DNA of 48,133 nt from Paludibacter sp. (GCA_010365115.1 JAAFGX010000024.1:1-48133), one strand, 5' to 3'; counted from the first letter of the stretch, positions 37,376 through 46,030 are shown. Notes: generated from the sequence alone by a model not told the origin. Program-made: numbers and translations.

Positions 37376-37450
37376 TTAATCTCATGTTATTTCTATTTGT
37401 CATGTCTCTATTTAACAGATTAATAATCTCTTGAGTTAGTTGCTCTGGCT

Positions 37451-40027
37451 CTACTCACTTAACCCTACAATTCTTCCATCGGGAAAAAGTATTCCGACTA
37501 CAATAGAAGCATTTTCGCTCAATCCTTCATCAGCATGACCACTGCCTTCTTCCCATACGATATAAGCAAAGTCACGGTAACCGGCAGTTTCGACAAACCC
37601 AATCTCCTGATGCTTGGTAACGGGGAGTATCTTTTTCTCACCCATCCAGGCTCCTTTGTAACAGGTATTGTACAGCCCGCCAAACGATGTGAGATAAAGG
37701 TTGTCTTCCCTGTCAATTCCAAATTCCGGTTGCTCACGTGCCTGAGCCCCAACTTTTCGTCCAAGCTCTTTCCAATTGCCGTTTCCGGTGCGTTCAAACA
37801 CGTATCCTTTGCCTGTTGAGACGAATATTTTGCCTGCCCGACTTACCACAATATGAGGCGATTCTGAACGGTCGTCGCTCACTGCTTCTTCAATTGGCCA
37901 GGTAAGTCCTCCGTCAGCCGAACGTCGATAGGTTACCTCTTTTACTGGCCCGTGGCGCTGAACAAGGTGCAGGATGTTGTTAGCATCAACGAAAATATCG
38001 TTATACACATGGTTGTTGATGCTTTTCCCATTTTCATCGGGATCGGGCAGAACCGACCAGTTGGCTTTCCCCGATCGGGTTTCCATGCCGATGTGCCCGT
38101 TGTGGTTTCCTCCCCTGCTTGCCAGAAACAGTTGATCGTTGTTGTTAATGGCCAGTTCCGAATCGCGCGAACCTTTGGGTTTAAGCTTAATCCAGTTTTT
38201 ACCATCGAACCCGGCATATTCATTCCCGCAATAAACATGTGGATTTCCATTTGAATCGACCACCACATCCGGATCGGAGCGAATAGCATTGATACATTGG
38301 CATCCAATGTCGATCTCTTTTGACCATTCGTTTTTGGTCCTGTTGTATTTCTTGTATTTTAATCCCGAACGATTGTAAACCAAATGAATATTGCCTTGCT
38401 GATCGACAGCCAAATCGGGAAAATTACCTGTTGCCACCACAGTTGGACGTGTTGCATAAATATGCAGTATCCAGTCGTCGCCATCGGAAGGTGTCTCAAA
38501 TGTGCTGTGTTGTAAATTGGTAGGCGGCAATACACTTGTACCTTTTCTGATGTCGGAAGGTTTTTTTGCATTGATCCATTCTGATTGAAACGGGTAAGGA
38601 TAATCGAGATACACTTCCACCTTGCCCAATGTATCCAGGTAAATGTAGTATTCTTCGCCTTCGTTTGCGAGGCAATAGCCTTGTTTGACCAAATCCTGCC
38701 GGGTTGTCATTTGATTAAATGGGATGGTGGCAAAACAGTTGTGAACTGCGCTTACAATATCATGTTTCTCCTGATTTACATCCTTCAAATCCATTGTTCC
38801 TGAAAATCCGGTTGAAGAAAGGCCCTTGTTGTCGGCAAAATTCAGGATACTCCCTGAAAACAAAATGGTAAAAGTGTTTTTCCTGATCCGGTCGTTCGAA
38901 TAAGTAGGATGGAAAATATTCGCAGCCCAGAGCGTTTCGTTGGCATAAGTAACTTTAGTTGGCCTGTGATTCATACTTAGTCCTGAAAATAGGATCTCAG
39001 AATTGATTGTTTTTGGTCCCTGAATGGTCGCCATATCGCACCAGGGTTCATCAATAAAAGGGCAACCAAACTGACTGGCGCGGGTTTCGTTATGCACAGT
39101 CAAAATGTGGCCGTGAACATCAACACTGTCGATAAAAGTACCGATGCGTTTGATGTCGTTCATCAGCATGGCGTTTTTGAACCCTTTTTCGGCCCAGAAT
39201 GGTTCAGGCCCGGCAATGTTTAAAATAAGGTTGGGGTAATGACCAAAGCGTGCCAGGAAATAGCGGATATAAAACTGCTGATCGTCCCAGATAACCGGCC
39301 ATTCACCAAACTGGCCGAATAGACCGGCAAAGGGGAAAATAGCGATTCCCCGATTTTTCAATTCATCCATAATAACCTCGGCTTTGCGATATTCTGCCGG
39401 ATCGACAGGCCACATTTTAGGAGTATCCCATCCCTGTCCACGTCCTGATTCGTTGCGGTTAGTGAAACAACTGGCAATACTAAGCATGTTGTAGCCATTT
39501 TTTACAGCCCAATCGAGGAATAGTGTCCGTGCATTGCCATCGTTGGGATTTTTAGGATCGTCCCAATTGGTGGCAAAAAAACGGTCGCCGACATGAAAAC
39601 TCTTAAACAAGGTTTTTGGCTGTCTACCCTGACCCAGCCAGAATGGGTTGAAGGTATTTTTTTGCACCCTACCTGGCATATTGGAAGGAATGCAACCAAA
39701 TTCGCCTGAAGTTATCTTTCCATCGTCGGTAAACCAATATTCGTAGGCCCATTCACCATATTCATCGGGGCTGAAGCGTATTTTCCATGTTTGGCCTCCA
39801 TCGTAAAATCCTGAATGAATGAGAACCCGTCCATCGCGTGTCGTTAGTTTTACGCTTAAAGTTACATCGCGAAAAGGATCATTGTAGGTTATATTGTTTT
39901 TAACCTCCAGCTCCCATAACTGGTAGATTTCAACTTTGGGCAATTTGTCCCAAGTCCCTTCACCATAAACTGAAATTCCAATAAATGCTGAAAAGAAAAC
40001 TGTTATTAAATATCTGGATAAATTCAT
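37451..40027 (-). CDS. Secreted glycosidase-like protein: DUF5060, TIM barrel and beta-propeller
   Basis: 858 residues with a signal peptide (1-22). An N-terminal DUF5060/Ig-like domain (about 25-120; KVEIYQLWELEV, GEWAYEYWFTDDG) precedes a DUF4038/apiosidase-like TIM barrel (about 140-500; RTLFLDWAVKNGYNMLSIAS, NLILNIAGPEPFWAE, FIDEPWCDM). From about 560, repeated GNIHLVYN, GNPHVYCGN, NNILHLVQ and GKIFVSTG units suggest a BNR/sialidase-like propeller. No T9SS tail. Substrate unknown; candidate acidic residues lie in GPEP and DEPWCD. Confidence 0.7.
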   Translation of the reverse strand: MNLSRYLITVFFSAFIGISVYGEGTWDKLPKVEIYQLWELEVKNNITYNDPFRDVTLSVKLTTRDGRVLIHSGFYDGGQTWKIRFSPDEYGEWAYEYWFTDDGKITSGEFGCIPSNMPGRVQKNTFNPFWLGQGRQPKTLFKSFHVGDRFFATNWDDPKNPNDGNARTLFLDWAVKNGYNMLSIASCFTNRNESGRGQGWDTPKMWPVDPAEYRKAEVIMDELKNRGIAIFPFAGLFGQFGEWPVIWDDQQFYIRYFLARFGHYPNLILNIAGPEPFWAEKGFKNAMLMNDIKRIGTFIDSVDVHGHILTVHNETRASQFGCPFIDEPWCDMATIQGPKTINSEILFSGLSMNHRPTKVTYANETLWAANIFHPTYSNDRIRKNTFTILFSGSILNFADNKGLSSTGFSGTMDLKDVNQEKHDIVSAVHNCFATIPFNQMTTRQDLVKQGYCLANEGEEYYIYLDTLGKVEVYLDYPYPFQSEWINAKKPSDIRKGTSVLPPTNLQHSTFETPSDGDDWILHIYATRPTVVATGNFPDLAVDQQGNIHLVYNRSGLKYKKYNRTKNEWSKEIDIGCQCINAIRSDPDVVVDSNGNPHVYCGNEYAGFDGKNWIKLKPKGSRDSELAINNNDQLFLASRGGNHNGHIGMETRSGKANWSVLPDPDENGKSINNHVYNDIFVDANNILHLVQRHGPVKEVTYRRSADGGLTWPIEEAVSDDRSESPHIVVSRAGKIFVSTGKGYVFERTGNGNWKELGRKVGAQAREQPEFGIDREDNLYLTSFGGLYNTCYKGAWMGEKKILPVTKHQEIGFVETAGYRDFAYIVWEEGSGHADEGLSENASIVVGILFPDGRIVGLSE

Positions 40028-40032
40028 TAAAC

Positions 40033-40635
40033 TTATTTTTTTAGGGTTTCGGTGGTTCTATTATTTTTCAATTTATTCATCAGTTGTTTCCCTTTCCCGG
40101 CCTTAACTAAAATGATTCCTCCCCAACGGGCACGGCTGAATTCCGCACCATCGGTACCAACCGTTGCTGAAACTTTTAATATATCGCCCGTTTTGAGCGA
40201 AATATCATTGACGAGACAACAAAAATTCACTCCCTCTTCAAACGAAAATTTACTTAGCGGAACTTTGAAGTTCATTACCTGTTTACCATTGACTGATAGT
40301 AGGTACGAAGATTCGCCATCGTATTCGCCCACACCGCTGAAAATCAGGTCGTATTTACCATCCTGAAACTTAAATTTAGTTTGGGTGGAAGCTGTACTTT
40401 CTTTGTCTGGATTAATGGCCAACCATCCTTTATGCTGGTAGAAACCGGTATTTTCAACCGGAAAGTCGCTGGCAATGATCAGGATATGGCTGATTCCGGC
40501 TTCGGCTACAGCAGCTAAAAACTCCGAAATGTTTTTTTCATTTTTAAAATCCGACTTCGATGCCGGTTGCTGTGCAAACGAAATTGCACTTACAAACAGA
40601 AAAGTGAAAATCAGTATAATATTCGATTTGTTCAT
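40033..40635 (-). CDS. Secreted protein of unknown function
   Basis: 200 residues with a signal peptide (1-21, ending ISFAQQ). Mostly beta-strand-like (KFKFQDGKYDLIFSGVGEYD, YLLSVNGKQVMNFKVP), consistent with a small carbohydrate-binding-type sandwich, with a basic tail. It ends 5 bp before the glycosidase-like gene, so the two are co-transcribed. Family not recognised. Confidence 0.55.
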   Translation of the reverse strand: MNKSNIILIFTFLFVSAISFAQQPASKSDFKNEKNISEFLAAVAEAGISHILIIASDFPVENTGFYQHKGWLAINPDKESTASTQTKFKFQDGKYDLIFSGVGEYDGESSYLLSVNGKQVMNFKVPLSKFSFEEGVNFCCLVNDISLKTGDILKVSATVGTDGAEFSRARWGGIILVKAGKGKQLMNKLKNNRTTETLKK

Positions 40636-40638
40636 TTT

Positions 40639-41007
40639 TTAGCTTTTTGTTGATTGAATAATGATGATTCGCATGACCTGCTCAATCGTTTTTTTCAGTA
40701 AATATCCGGCATTTTCTTTCGATTCCTCCATGCTCATAGGCTTATCGGCCAGTGCAAAATATGCGGTAATCCCTTTTTGTAAAAGCACTTCGCTACCCTC
40801 GCCTATTATTCCTGTCAGAGCAAAAACAGGTACATTGTACTTAGAGGCAATTTGGGCAACCCCAAACGGTGTTTTTCCGAATTGTGTTTGATAATCAATT
40901 TTTCCTGCGGCTTCTATAATTTCAATAATGCTCCGGTTTGGTTGATATTGCATGTACCGGTTTTTTACGCCTCCCCAAAAGGCTGAAATAACTGCTAATT
41001 TGTTCAT
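40639..41007 (-). pseudogene. Chimeric fragment: sugar isomerase start fused to glycerate kinase end
   Basis: 122 codons. The first ~27 (LAVISAFWGGVKNRYMQYQP) match the start of TIM-barrel sugar phosphate isomerase/epimerases. From GKIDYQTQFGKTPFGVAQIA onward the protein matches the C-terminal third of type I glycerate kinases (VPVFALTGIIGEGSEVL, PMSMEESKENAGYLL). The active-site domains of both enzymes are absent. It looks like a deletion joined at a short shared stretch near GKID. Confidence 0.7.
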
Positions 41008-41055
41008 CTTTACTTTTTATTAATATTGATTGTTATTCTATTTTAAAATACACAG

Positions 41056-41778
41056 TTAATGTGCATAAACTTTCAAATTTGAAAACCAGGAACCTACTAG
41101 AGTATTAAAATCTGGGCTTTTAGCTAAATAGATATACCGGAGCGGCGATACCTGGTTTAGCCATTGCCCTCTGAAAACTAAATTACCATCAATAAAAACT
41201 TCTATACTTTTTCCTTTTTGGCTCCATCTTACCGTGAAAGTATAAGGTATTGAGACCCATTTCCAATCCTTGGAAATCTGTACAATTTCCTCATGATAAT
41301 CGTTGTTCTCTGTTCGTTTTGCACCTTTCGAGGCCCAAAGAATTTTAAAATTCTGCCCGTAACGAGGATTGCCATTCTCATCAAAACCTGTCCGCAATGT
41401 CCACAAGGCATCGTTGGAAGTTGCTCCATCCTCGGCATGATGATCGGCAACGGAGTTGGAGAACATGCTCAGAAAATGAATTTTGCCAGATCCATCTTTA
41501 TCCCCAATGATTTGACCATTCAGGTTTAGGATGTCAACATTCAAACTCCCTTCAAACCCAGCTTCATCGGATACTTCAATCATTAAATAATCGCCCTGCC
41601 CTATTGCCTGCCAGCCTTTATCGGTGAATAACCCGCCTGTGCTTATTTTTTGAATTTCCCCTTTAACAATGGCCGTTGAGCTTAATGGGTCATCGACAAC
41701 CAATTTTTGTGCAACTGTTCGGTTGTTAAAGACAATCAGCAACAAAACCAACACGTTAAAAACCTTTATCCAGTTCAT
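41056..41778 (-). CDS. Secreted concanavalin-like (LamG-type) protein
   Basis: 240 residues from the ATG at 41778 (MNWIKVFNVLVLLLIVFNNR, a good signal peptide). Up to three extra in-frame starts lie upstream in a tandem repeat, lengthening the N-terminus by 8 residues each. The mature part is a beta-rich jelly-roll (TDKGWQAIGQGDYLMIEVSD, YTFTVRWSQKGKSIEVFIDG, SWFSNLKVYAH), a lectin-like fold. Function unknown; likely surface glycan binding. Confidence 0.65.
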   Translation of the reverse strand: MNWIKVFNVLVLLLIVFNNRTVAQKLVVDDPLSSTAIVKGEIQKISTGGLFTDKGWQAIGQGDYLMIEVSDEAGFEGSLNVDILNLNGQIIGDKDGSGKIHFLSMFSNSVADHHAEDGATSNDALWTLRTGFDENGNPRYGQNFKILWASKGAKRTENNDYHEEIVQISKDWKWVSIPYTFTVRWSQKGKSIEVFIDGNLVFRGQWLNQVSPLRYIYLAKSPDFNTLVGSWFSNLKVYAH

Positions 41779-41866
41779 ATTAAATGCGTTTATCCAGTTC
41801 ATATTAAATGCGTTTATCCAGTTCATATTAAATGCGTTTATCCAGTTCATATTAAATGCGTTTATC
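41765..41866 (-). repeat. 24-bp tandem repeat carrying start codons
   Basis: Four perfect 24-bp copies plus 6 bp. On the minus strand each contains ATG and reads MNWINAFN; the last copy runs into the real signal peptide. The unit is the end of the upstream isomerase remnant (KRI-stop) plus the start of this gene, flanked by GATAAA on both sides, which explains how it could have duplicated by slippage. Confidence 0.9.
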
Positions 41867-42270
41867 AGTCGTATTCGTTAAGTGGCTGATGCTATTTTTT
41901 AGGAATAATATCCCATCAGTTACCCACTTTTTTTCTTCTACAAGCGTATCTTCCGGCGAATTGCAGGCATCCATCCACTGCTCAATAAATACATTACTCT
42001 TAGGGTTGGCCACATAAACATTTTCCAGATAACTGGTTACTGAAGAAATACCTTCACCCAAAGGGCATCCGTAAATTTGGAATCCTGAGCCTTTTCGTTC
42101 CATTTTCACATCTTTTACATGCGCCGAAACGATGTGGTCTTTTAGTTGACTGAAAGTTTCGTTTATTCCATGTAGCAAAGTAATTGAATTAAGAGGGTCG
42201 ATGCATATTTTCACCAAAGGATGATCAACCTTTTCAATCAGAGTTCTAAGTTCAATGGGTGTCGAACAAT
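41852..42270 (-). pseudogene. Sugar phosphate isomerase/epimerase, C-terminal fragment
   Basis: From DCSTPIELRTLIEKVDHPLV to the stop the frame matches the C-terminal half of TIM-barrel isomerases (ICIDPLNSITLL, VSAHVKDVKMERKG, GCPLGEGISSVTSYLE, VFIEQWMDAC). The N-terminal half is missing. The upstream bases belong to an MFS transporter gene read in another frame, so a deletion fused the two. The stop codon lies one base before the ATG of the first repeat of the next gene. Confidence 0.7.
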
Positions 42271-42646
42271 CGCGAAAGGATGCGGGCAGCTCCTGGTTGT
42301 GCGGCAGCCTCGAAAATTCCAAGCGAAAAACGGGCGGAAAACAAACCGACAAAAGACTTTGGAAAAGCAGTTAGCATTTGTGCCAGCGACCAGAGTCCAA
42401 CAAAAATGGCGTACACTTTTTTAATATTGAATCTGTCGAGAAACCAGCCGATGAAAAGTGCATAATCCCATCGGCTAAAAAGAACGCAGATAAAAGCGTT
42501 CCCAGTTGCTCGTTATCGAGCCCCATTTCTTCCTGAATAACTGGCCCTGCAAAACTGAAAGCCTGCCGGTCGAGGTAACTGATCATGGTAGCGAAAAGCA
42601 GAAAAAGGCTCACCTTCCACGGCCAAAATTTCGATTGGTTGTTCAT
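42268..42646 (-). pseudogene. MFS hexuronate-type transporter, N-terminal fragment with frameshift
   Basis: Begins WPWKVSLFLLFATMISYLDR and AFSFAGPVIQEEMGLDNEQL, typical of ExuT-like anion:cation symporters. A missing T near 42457 shifts the frame; restoring it gives HFFIGWFLDRFNIKKVYAIF and SLGIFEAAAQPGAARILSR. The match ends at about 42270, where isomerase sequence starts. Only about one third of the transporter remains. Confidence 0.75.
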
Positions 42647-42673
42647 TTATATTTTAAAATAAATTATTTGGAT

Positions 42674-42925
42674 TCAAAACTTGAGTGATCTCAATTTATT
42701 GGATTCCACGCTTGACTCAAAACCTATACTATAAAGAAGATTGTTTAATGACTCGTAAGCACCAGCGCTTCTTGCTTCAATTTTTCCATTGGTATAGAAG
42801 CGAACAGCATAAGCGAAATCGTTATATGTCGTGGCACTGGTTTTTGAAAGACCCAATGCACCATCCATGAGTGCACCTTTAGGAATTGCATCAAATTCGG
42901 CAGTAAAAGTACCTGTTTGAGACAC
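42674..42925 (-). pseudogene. Fragment of a lectin-like T9SS module protein
   Basis: About 65 codons match the shared module (TGTFTAEFDAIPKGALMDGA, AVRFYTNGKIEARSAGAYES). The signal peptide, the second half of the module and the sorting domain are missing. The frame ends with unrelated residues before the MFS fragment. A third, broken member of the family found in the next two genes. Confidence 0.7.
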
Positions 42926-42952
42926 ATGTTCTAAGCAGATAATCAGTTAGAA

Positions 42953-43765
42953 CTATTTTACAATAATTTTTTGACTGTAACTAGTGCTACCTTGGTTTAT
43001 TTTCATAAGGTACATACCTCTCTTTAATGATGTTGCAATGTTAGTTTTTGATTGGTCTACTATTGAGCTTTTGTATGACAATTTACCGTCAATATCAAAA
43101 ATCTCAATATTACCGTTAACTTTTGAACCAAAATCAAGAGTTAACTCACTTCCGCTAGCCAATGGATTTGGATACACGTTAAACGAACTGCTTGAAATTG
43201 ATGAAATAGCTGTGGGAATCGAAGCACCTCCAATTACAAGATTTTCGAGAACCACACCTTTTACAGCTCCTGCAAAACCAGCAATAGAAGAAACTACTCT
43301 ACTAAAATATTGTAATTGAGGAATTGCAGCCTGTTCGGTTCTAAAACTATAATTTGAGGCAATTGTTACTGCAGCACCACCATTAGGAGTTACTACTACA
43401 TCATATTTATGAGTAGTAACATTAATATCCATTTTCACATGATACTTCTTACCTGCTTCATAAGTTAAAGGAGTAACAGCTGCAAAAGCTCCTCCATTTC
43501 TTGCTTCAACTAGACCCGTAACACCAAAACGTACACTACAAGCCATAAGACTCCAAGCAGATCCTCCAGCGCCCTCTACATTGAGGAGTGCCATTACACC
43601 ATCAACAAAAACACTGTCTGGAGTGGCATCAAATTCAACAACAAATGAGCCTGATTGAGCTGTGAAAGGAAATGTTGTCCAGGTAACTGCTGCGTTCATG
43701 CCGCTTATTGTTAAAAGACTAAAAAGTAATCCAAAAAATAATTTCATACTAGTAGTTGTTTTCAT
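42953..43765 (-). CDS. Secreted lectin-like module with T9SS sorting domain
   Basis: 270 residues from the ATG at 43765 (KTTTSMKLFFGLLFSLLTIS signal). It consists of one ~165-residue module (SGSFVVEFDATPDSVFVDGV, VRFGVTGLVEARNGGAFAAV, YHVKMDINVTTHKYDVVVTP, YSFRTEQAAIPQLQYFS) and a sorting domain (VYPNPLASGSELTLDF, ending KIIVK). The same module sits in the polysaccharide lyase at 33759. No catalytic motif seen; glycan binding is the likely role. Confidence 0.7.
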   Translation of the reverse strand: MKTTTSMKLFFGLLFSLLTISGMNAAVTWTTFPFTAQSGSFVVEFDATPDSVFVDGVMALLNVEGAGGSAWSLMACSVRFGVTGLVEARNGGAFAAVTPLTYEAGKKYHVKMDINVTTHKYDVVVTPNGGAAVTIASNYSFRTEQAAIPQLQYFSRVVSSIAGFAGAVKGVVLENLVIGGASIPTAISSISSSSFNVYPNPLASGSELTLDFGSKVNGNIEIFDIDGKLSYKSSIVDQSKTNIATSLKRGMYLMKINQGSTSYSQKIIVK

Positions 43766-43959
43766 ATTTTTAATATTTAAAAGGTTAATAAAAAGTATTT
43801 CGTTTTGAGTTGTTTTTTTATTTGAAAATAAAAAATAATTAATAAGTATGTGCAATAAATTAGTTTAAATGTAAGATTTTATTCTCTTGGTTTATAATAC
43901 CTAACAGTTGCGCTGTAAAAAATCAGCAATTCATTGAAAAATATCCTCGTTCCTTTTTA

Positions 43960-44085
43960 ACCCGACCTCTCCCCCCGCCCTCTCCCTAGGAGAGGGAGCC
44001 AGACCAAGTCTCAATGTTATCCTATAAAAAACTGCGTCTTGTGCCTCTCTCCTTGGGAGAGGGTTTAGGGGAGAGGTCATTAAAA
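43960..44085. repeat. GC-rich inverted repeat with CCTCTCC arms
   Basis: GACCTCTCCCC near 43965 and GGGGAGAGGTC at about 44070-44080 are inverted, with internal CCCTCTCC/GGAGAGGG pairs (CTCCCTAGGAGAGGGAG). A REP-like element in the spacer between two module genes; no coding sequence. Confidence 0.65.
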
Positions 44086-44160
44086 GCTAAACCAATGCAG
44101 ATTCATGCTATTTTTAAGAACGAAAATTACAAAAACAACCCGTTAATTTTTTACACCCCA

Positions 44161-44196
44161 CCTAACAGGTTTTCAAAACCTGTTAGGCCTGTTAGG
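44161..44196. repeat. CCTAACAGG palindrome
   Basis: CCTAACAGGTTTT-C-AAAACCTGTTAGG is a perfect 13-bp inverted repeat (44161-44187), followed by another CCTGTTAGG. No T-run follows on either strand, so it looks like a dispersed palindromic repeat rather than a terminator. Confidence 0.7.
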
Positions 44197-44262
44197 TATA
44201 TTTGGGATTCTATTAACTAATTTTCGTGCTGTACTTACCAGAAAATTTATAATAATTCACAT

Positions 44263-45156
44263 CTATTTAACAACAATTTTTTGGCTGTAACTATTCTTAC
44301 CATTGTATACTTTCAAAAGGTACATACCACTTTGGAAATTTTGTTTTATTTCAGCCTTTGCACTGTTGTTTATGGTTTGCTTATATAGTGATTTCGAATT
44401 TATGTCGAAAATCTCTATATTTCCTTCATTAATAATACTACCAAAATCTACAGTTAACTTGTTATTACCTGTTAATGGGTTCGGGTATATATTAATATTT
44501 GAATTAACCAATGAATTAATGTTTGTTGGGCCTAGATCAATACTTACTCCGTCAACCACTAAAGTTTCTACTTTAATATTAGAATCACAAATTTCTGTTT
44601 TTCTAACAAAATAATCTAGCTTAGGCCACAGCGATTGGGCTAACAATTCAGGTGCAGTCAATCCACCAAAAGAACCAAGAGCATCTTGACGGAATGCGTA
44701 ATTGGTGGCAATTGTAACCTCAGAACCACCCGCAGGTGTAACTGTAACACTATATAGTTTTGTTGAAACAGTTATTGTCATTTTAAAATGATATTTAGTC
44801 CCCGGAGAATAAGAAACCGAATTAACTGCTGCATAAGCTAAACCATTACGTGCTTGAATTTTTCCGTCAGGAGAAAACCTTACTATGCAACCACATAAAG
44901 GATATCCCATTTGACTTCCACCATAAGGCGCACCATTGGAGAATGCTAAAACCCCATTATATGAAGTACCAACTGGCGGTGTTGGCGGTGTTGCATCAAA
45001 TTCGGCTATAAATGCTGTTGTTGTGGTATTCAATATTGGAGTAATTGGAGAATACTTCCATTGTGTTTCACCACCGCATTGTGCTTTGATAGTTGAAAAT
45101 GATGTTAAACATAATAATACAATAATGTTTAATTTAAAGAGTTGTGTTTTTTTCAT
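44263..45156 (-). CDS. Secreted lectin-like module with T9SS sorting domain
   Basis: 297 residues, signal peptide (1-25). The ~180-residue module again: TTAFIAEFDATPPTPPVGTS, IVRFSPDGKIQARNGLAYAA, YHFKMTITVSTKLYSVTVTP, NYAFRQDALGSFGG, then a sorting domain (IYPNPLTGNNKLTVDF, ending KIVVK). Paralogue of the gene at 42953. No enzymatic motif seen. Confidence 0.7.
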   Translation of the reverse strand: MKKTQLFKLNIIVLLCLTSFSTIKAQCGGETQWKYSPITPILNTTTTAFIAEFDATPPTPPVGTSYNGVLAFSNGAPYGGSQMGYPLCGCIVRFSPDGKIQARNGLAYAAVNSVSYSPGTKYHFKMTITVSTKLYSVTVTPAGGSEVTIATNYAFRQDALGSFGGLTAPELLAQSLWPKLDYFVRKTEICDSNIKVETLVVDGVSIDLGPTNINSLVNSNINIYPNPLTGNNKLTVDFGSIINEGNIEIFDINSKSLYKQTINNSAKAEIKQNFQSGMYLLKVYNGKNSYSQKIVVK

Positions 45157-45282
45157 TTTGTTCGTTTTTTTTAATTGTTAGTTATTAGAAACTGTTTAAA
45201 ATTTATTTATTAATTCTACTTTCCCAAATTAAGTTTTACACCTGTTTTTTTAATAATGAAAATACTATATTTACAGATAACT

Positions 45283-45477
45283 TACCTTTCGATTTAAATC
45301 AACAATCTGTTCGCTTTACAAAGGCGAGAATCTTGTTTGTTGTCAAATGGAGTTTAACGCTTTCTCGAAGGTCTCGTTTTGAAACGAAAGTGTAACTTTC
45401 TGGGCTGTCGCATGAATTGCAAAAACGGACAGAAATAAGGATAGAAAAAATGACTTTTGCCATTGGTTTTTTTTCAT
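45283..45477 (-). pseudogene. susC 5' fragment, degenerate duplicate
   Basis: Reads FFLSLFLSVFAIHATAQKVT, LSFQNETFEKALNSI, stop, QQTRFSPL, stop, SEQIVDLNRK, closely matching the signal peptide and STN domain start of the intact susC. Two nonsense codons and loss of everything after about 65 codons. The upstream sequence to 45655 is also duplicated, including the terminator hairpin before susC. Confidence 0.85.
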
Positions 45478-45574
45478 ACACTTTTTTTTTAAAAAAAGTT
45501 AGTTTTTTCGTATTTGTATTCAGTAAACACACTAGCTGTAAAAAGGTATGAGTGTATATTGAGAAATAACAAAA

Positions 45575-45613
45575 CTGTTGCCTATACAAATTGTCAATTA
45601 GTATAGGCAACAG
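45575..45613 (-). terminator. Diverged copy of the fecR terminator hairpin
   Basis: CTGTTGCCTATAC pairs perfectly with GTATAGGCAACAG (13 bp). Compared with 31750-31791 the stem sequence has changed on both sides yet pairing is kept. Only a weak T-run follows. Confidence 0.6.
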
Positions 45614-45655
45614 GTCTAAGTTTATTCACAAATTAGGCTAATTTAATACTAGGGA

Positions 45656-46030
45656 AGCAGACTTAATTAAACCTGTCTATCCGACTAATAGTTCGAAAAA
45701 ATTTGCTTCTTATATTTCATTCTGAGAGTGATTTCTTATATCACTGAGGAATTATATTGAGATGATTTGAAAGCATAGCTAATTGATTCACAGCAAAAAT
45801 CTTATTTCATTGAAAAATTACGATTACTCTTTCTAAAAATATAATTTCATAAGCCAACAAAGTCTTACAGAAAACGGTCAGGCTTTACCTGAAGAAAACT
45901 TGTTTAAGCTATGTCGAGCGAAATCGAGATTTTTGTAAAAAAACCCCTAGCTGCCAAAAACCCCTGCACCTCATACCTCTGGGCATTCACGGTCTTTTTG
46001 TCTGTTATACCAATTGCATTTATAAAAGAG
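45656..46030. other. Intergenic stretch without a supported gene
   Basis: Nothing coding is convincing. GTCGAGCGAAATCGAGAT near 45913 resembles a short dispersed palindromic repeat of Bacteroidota. Likely mobile-element debris before the IS630 remnant. Confidence 0.35.

Noticed and set aside
42674..42925. Short intact secreted protein
   Set aside because: It lacks a signal peptide and sorting domain and breaks off mid-module relative to its paralogues, so it is listed as a fragment.
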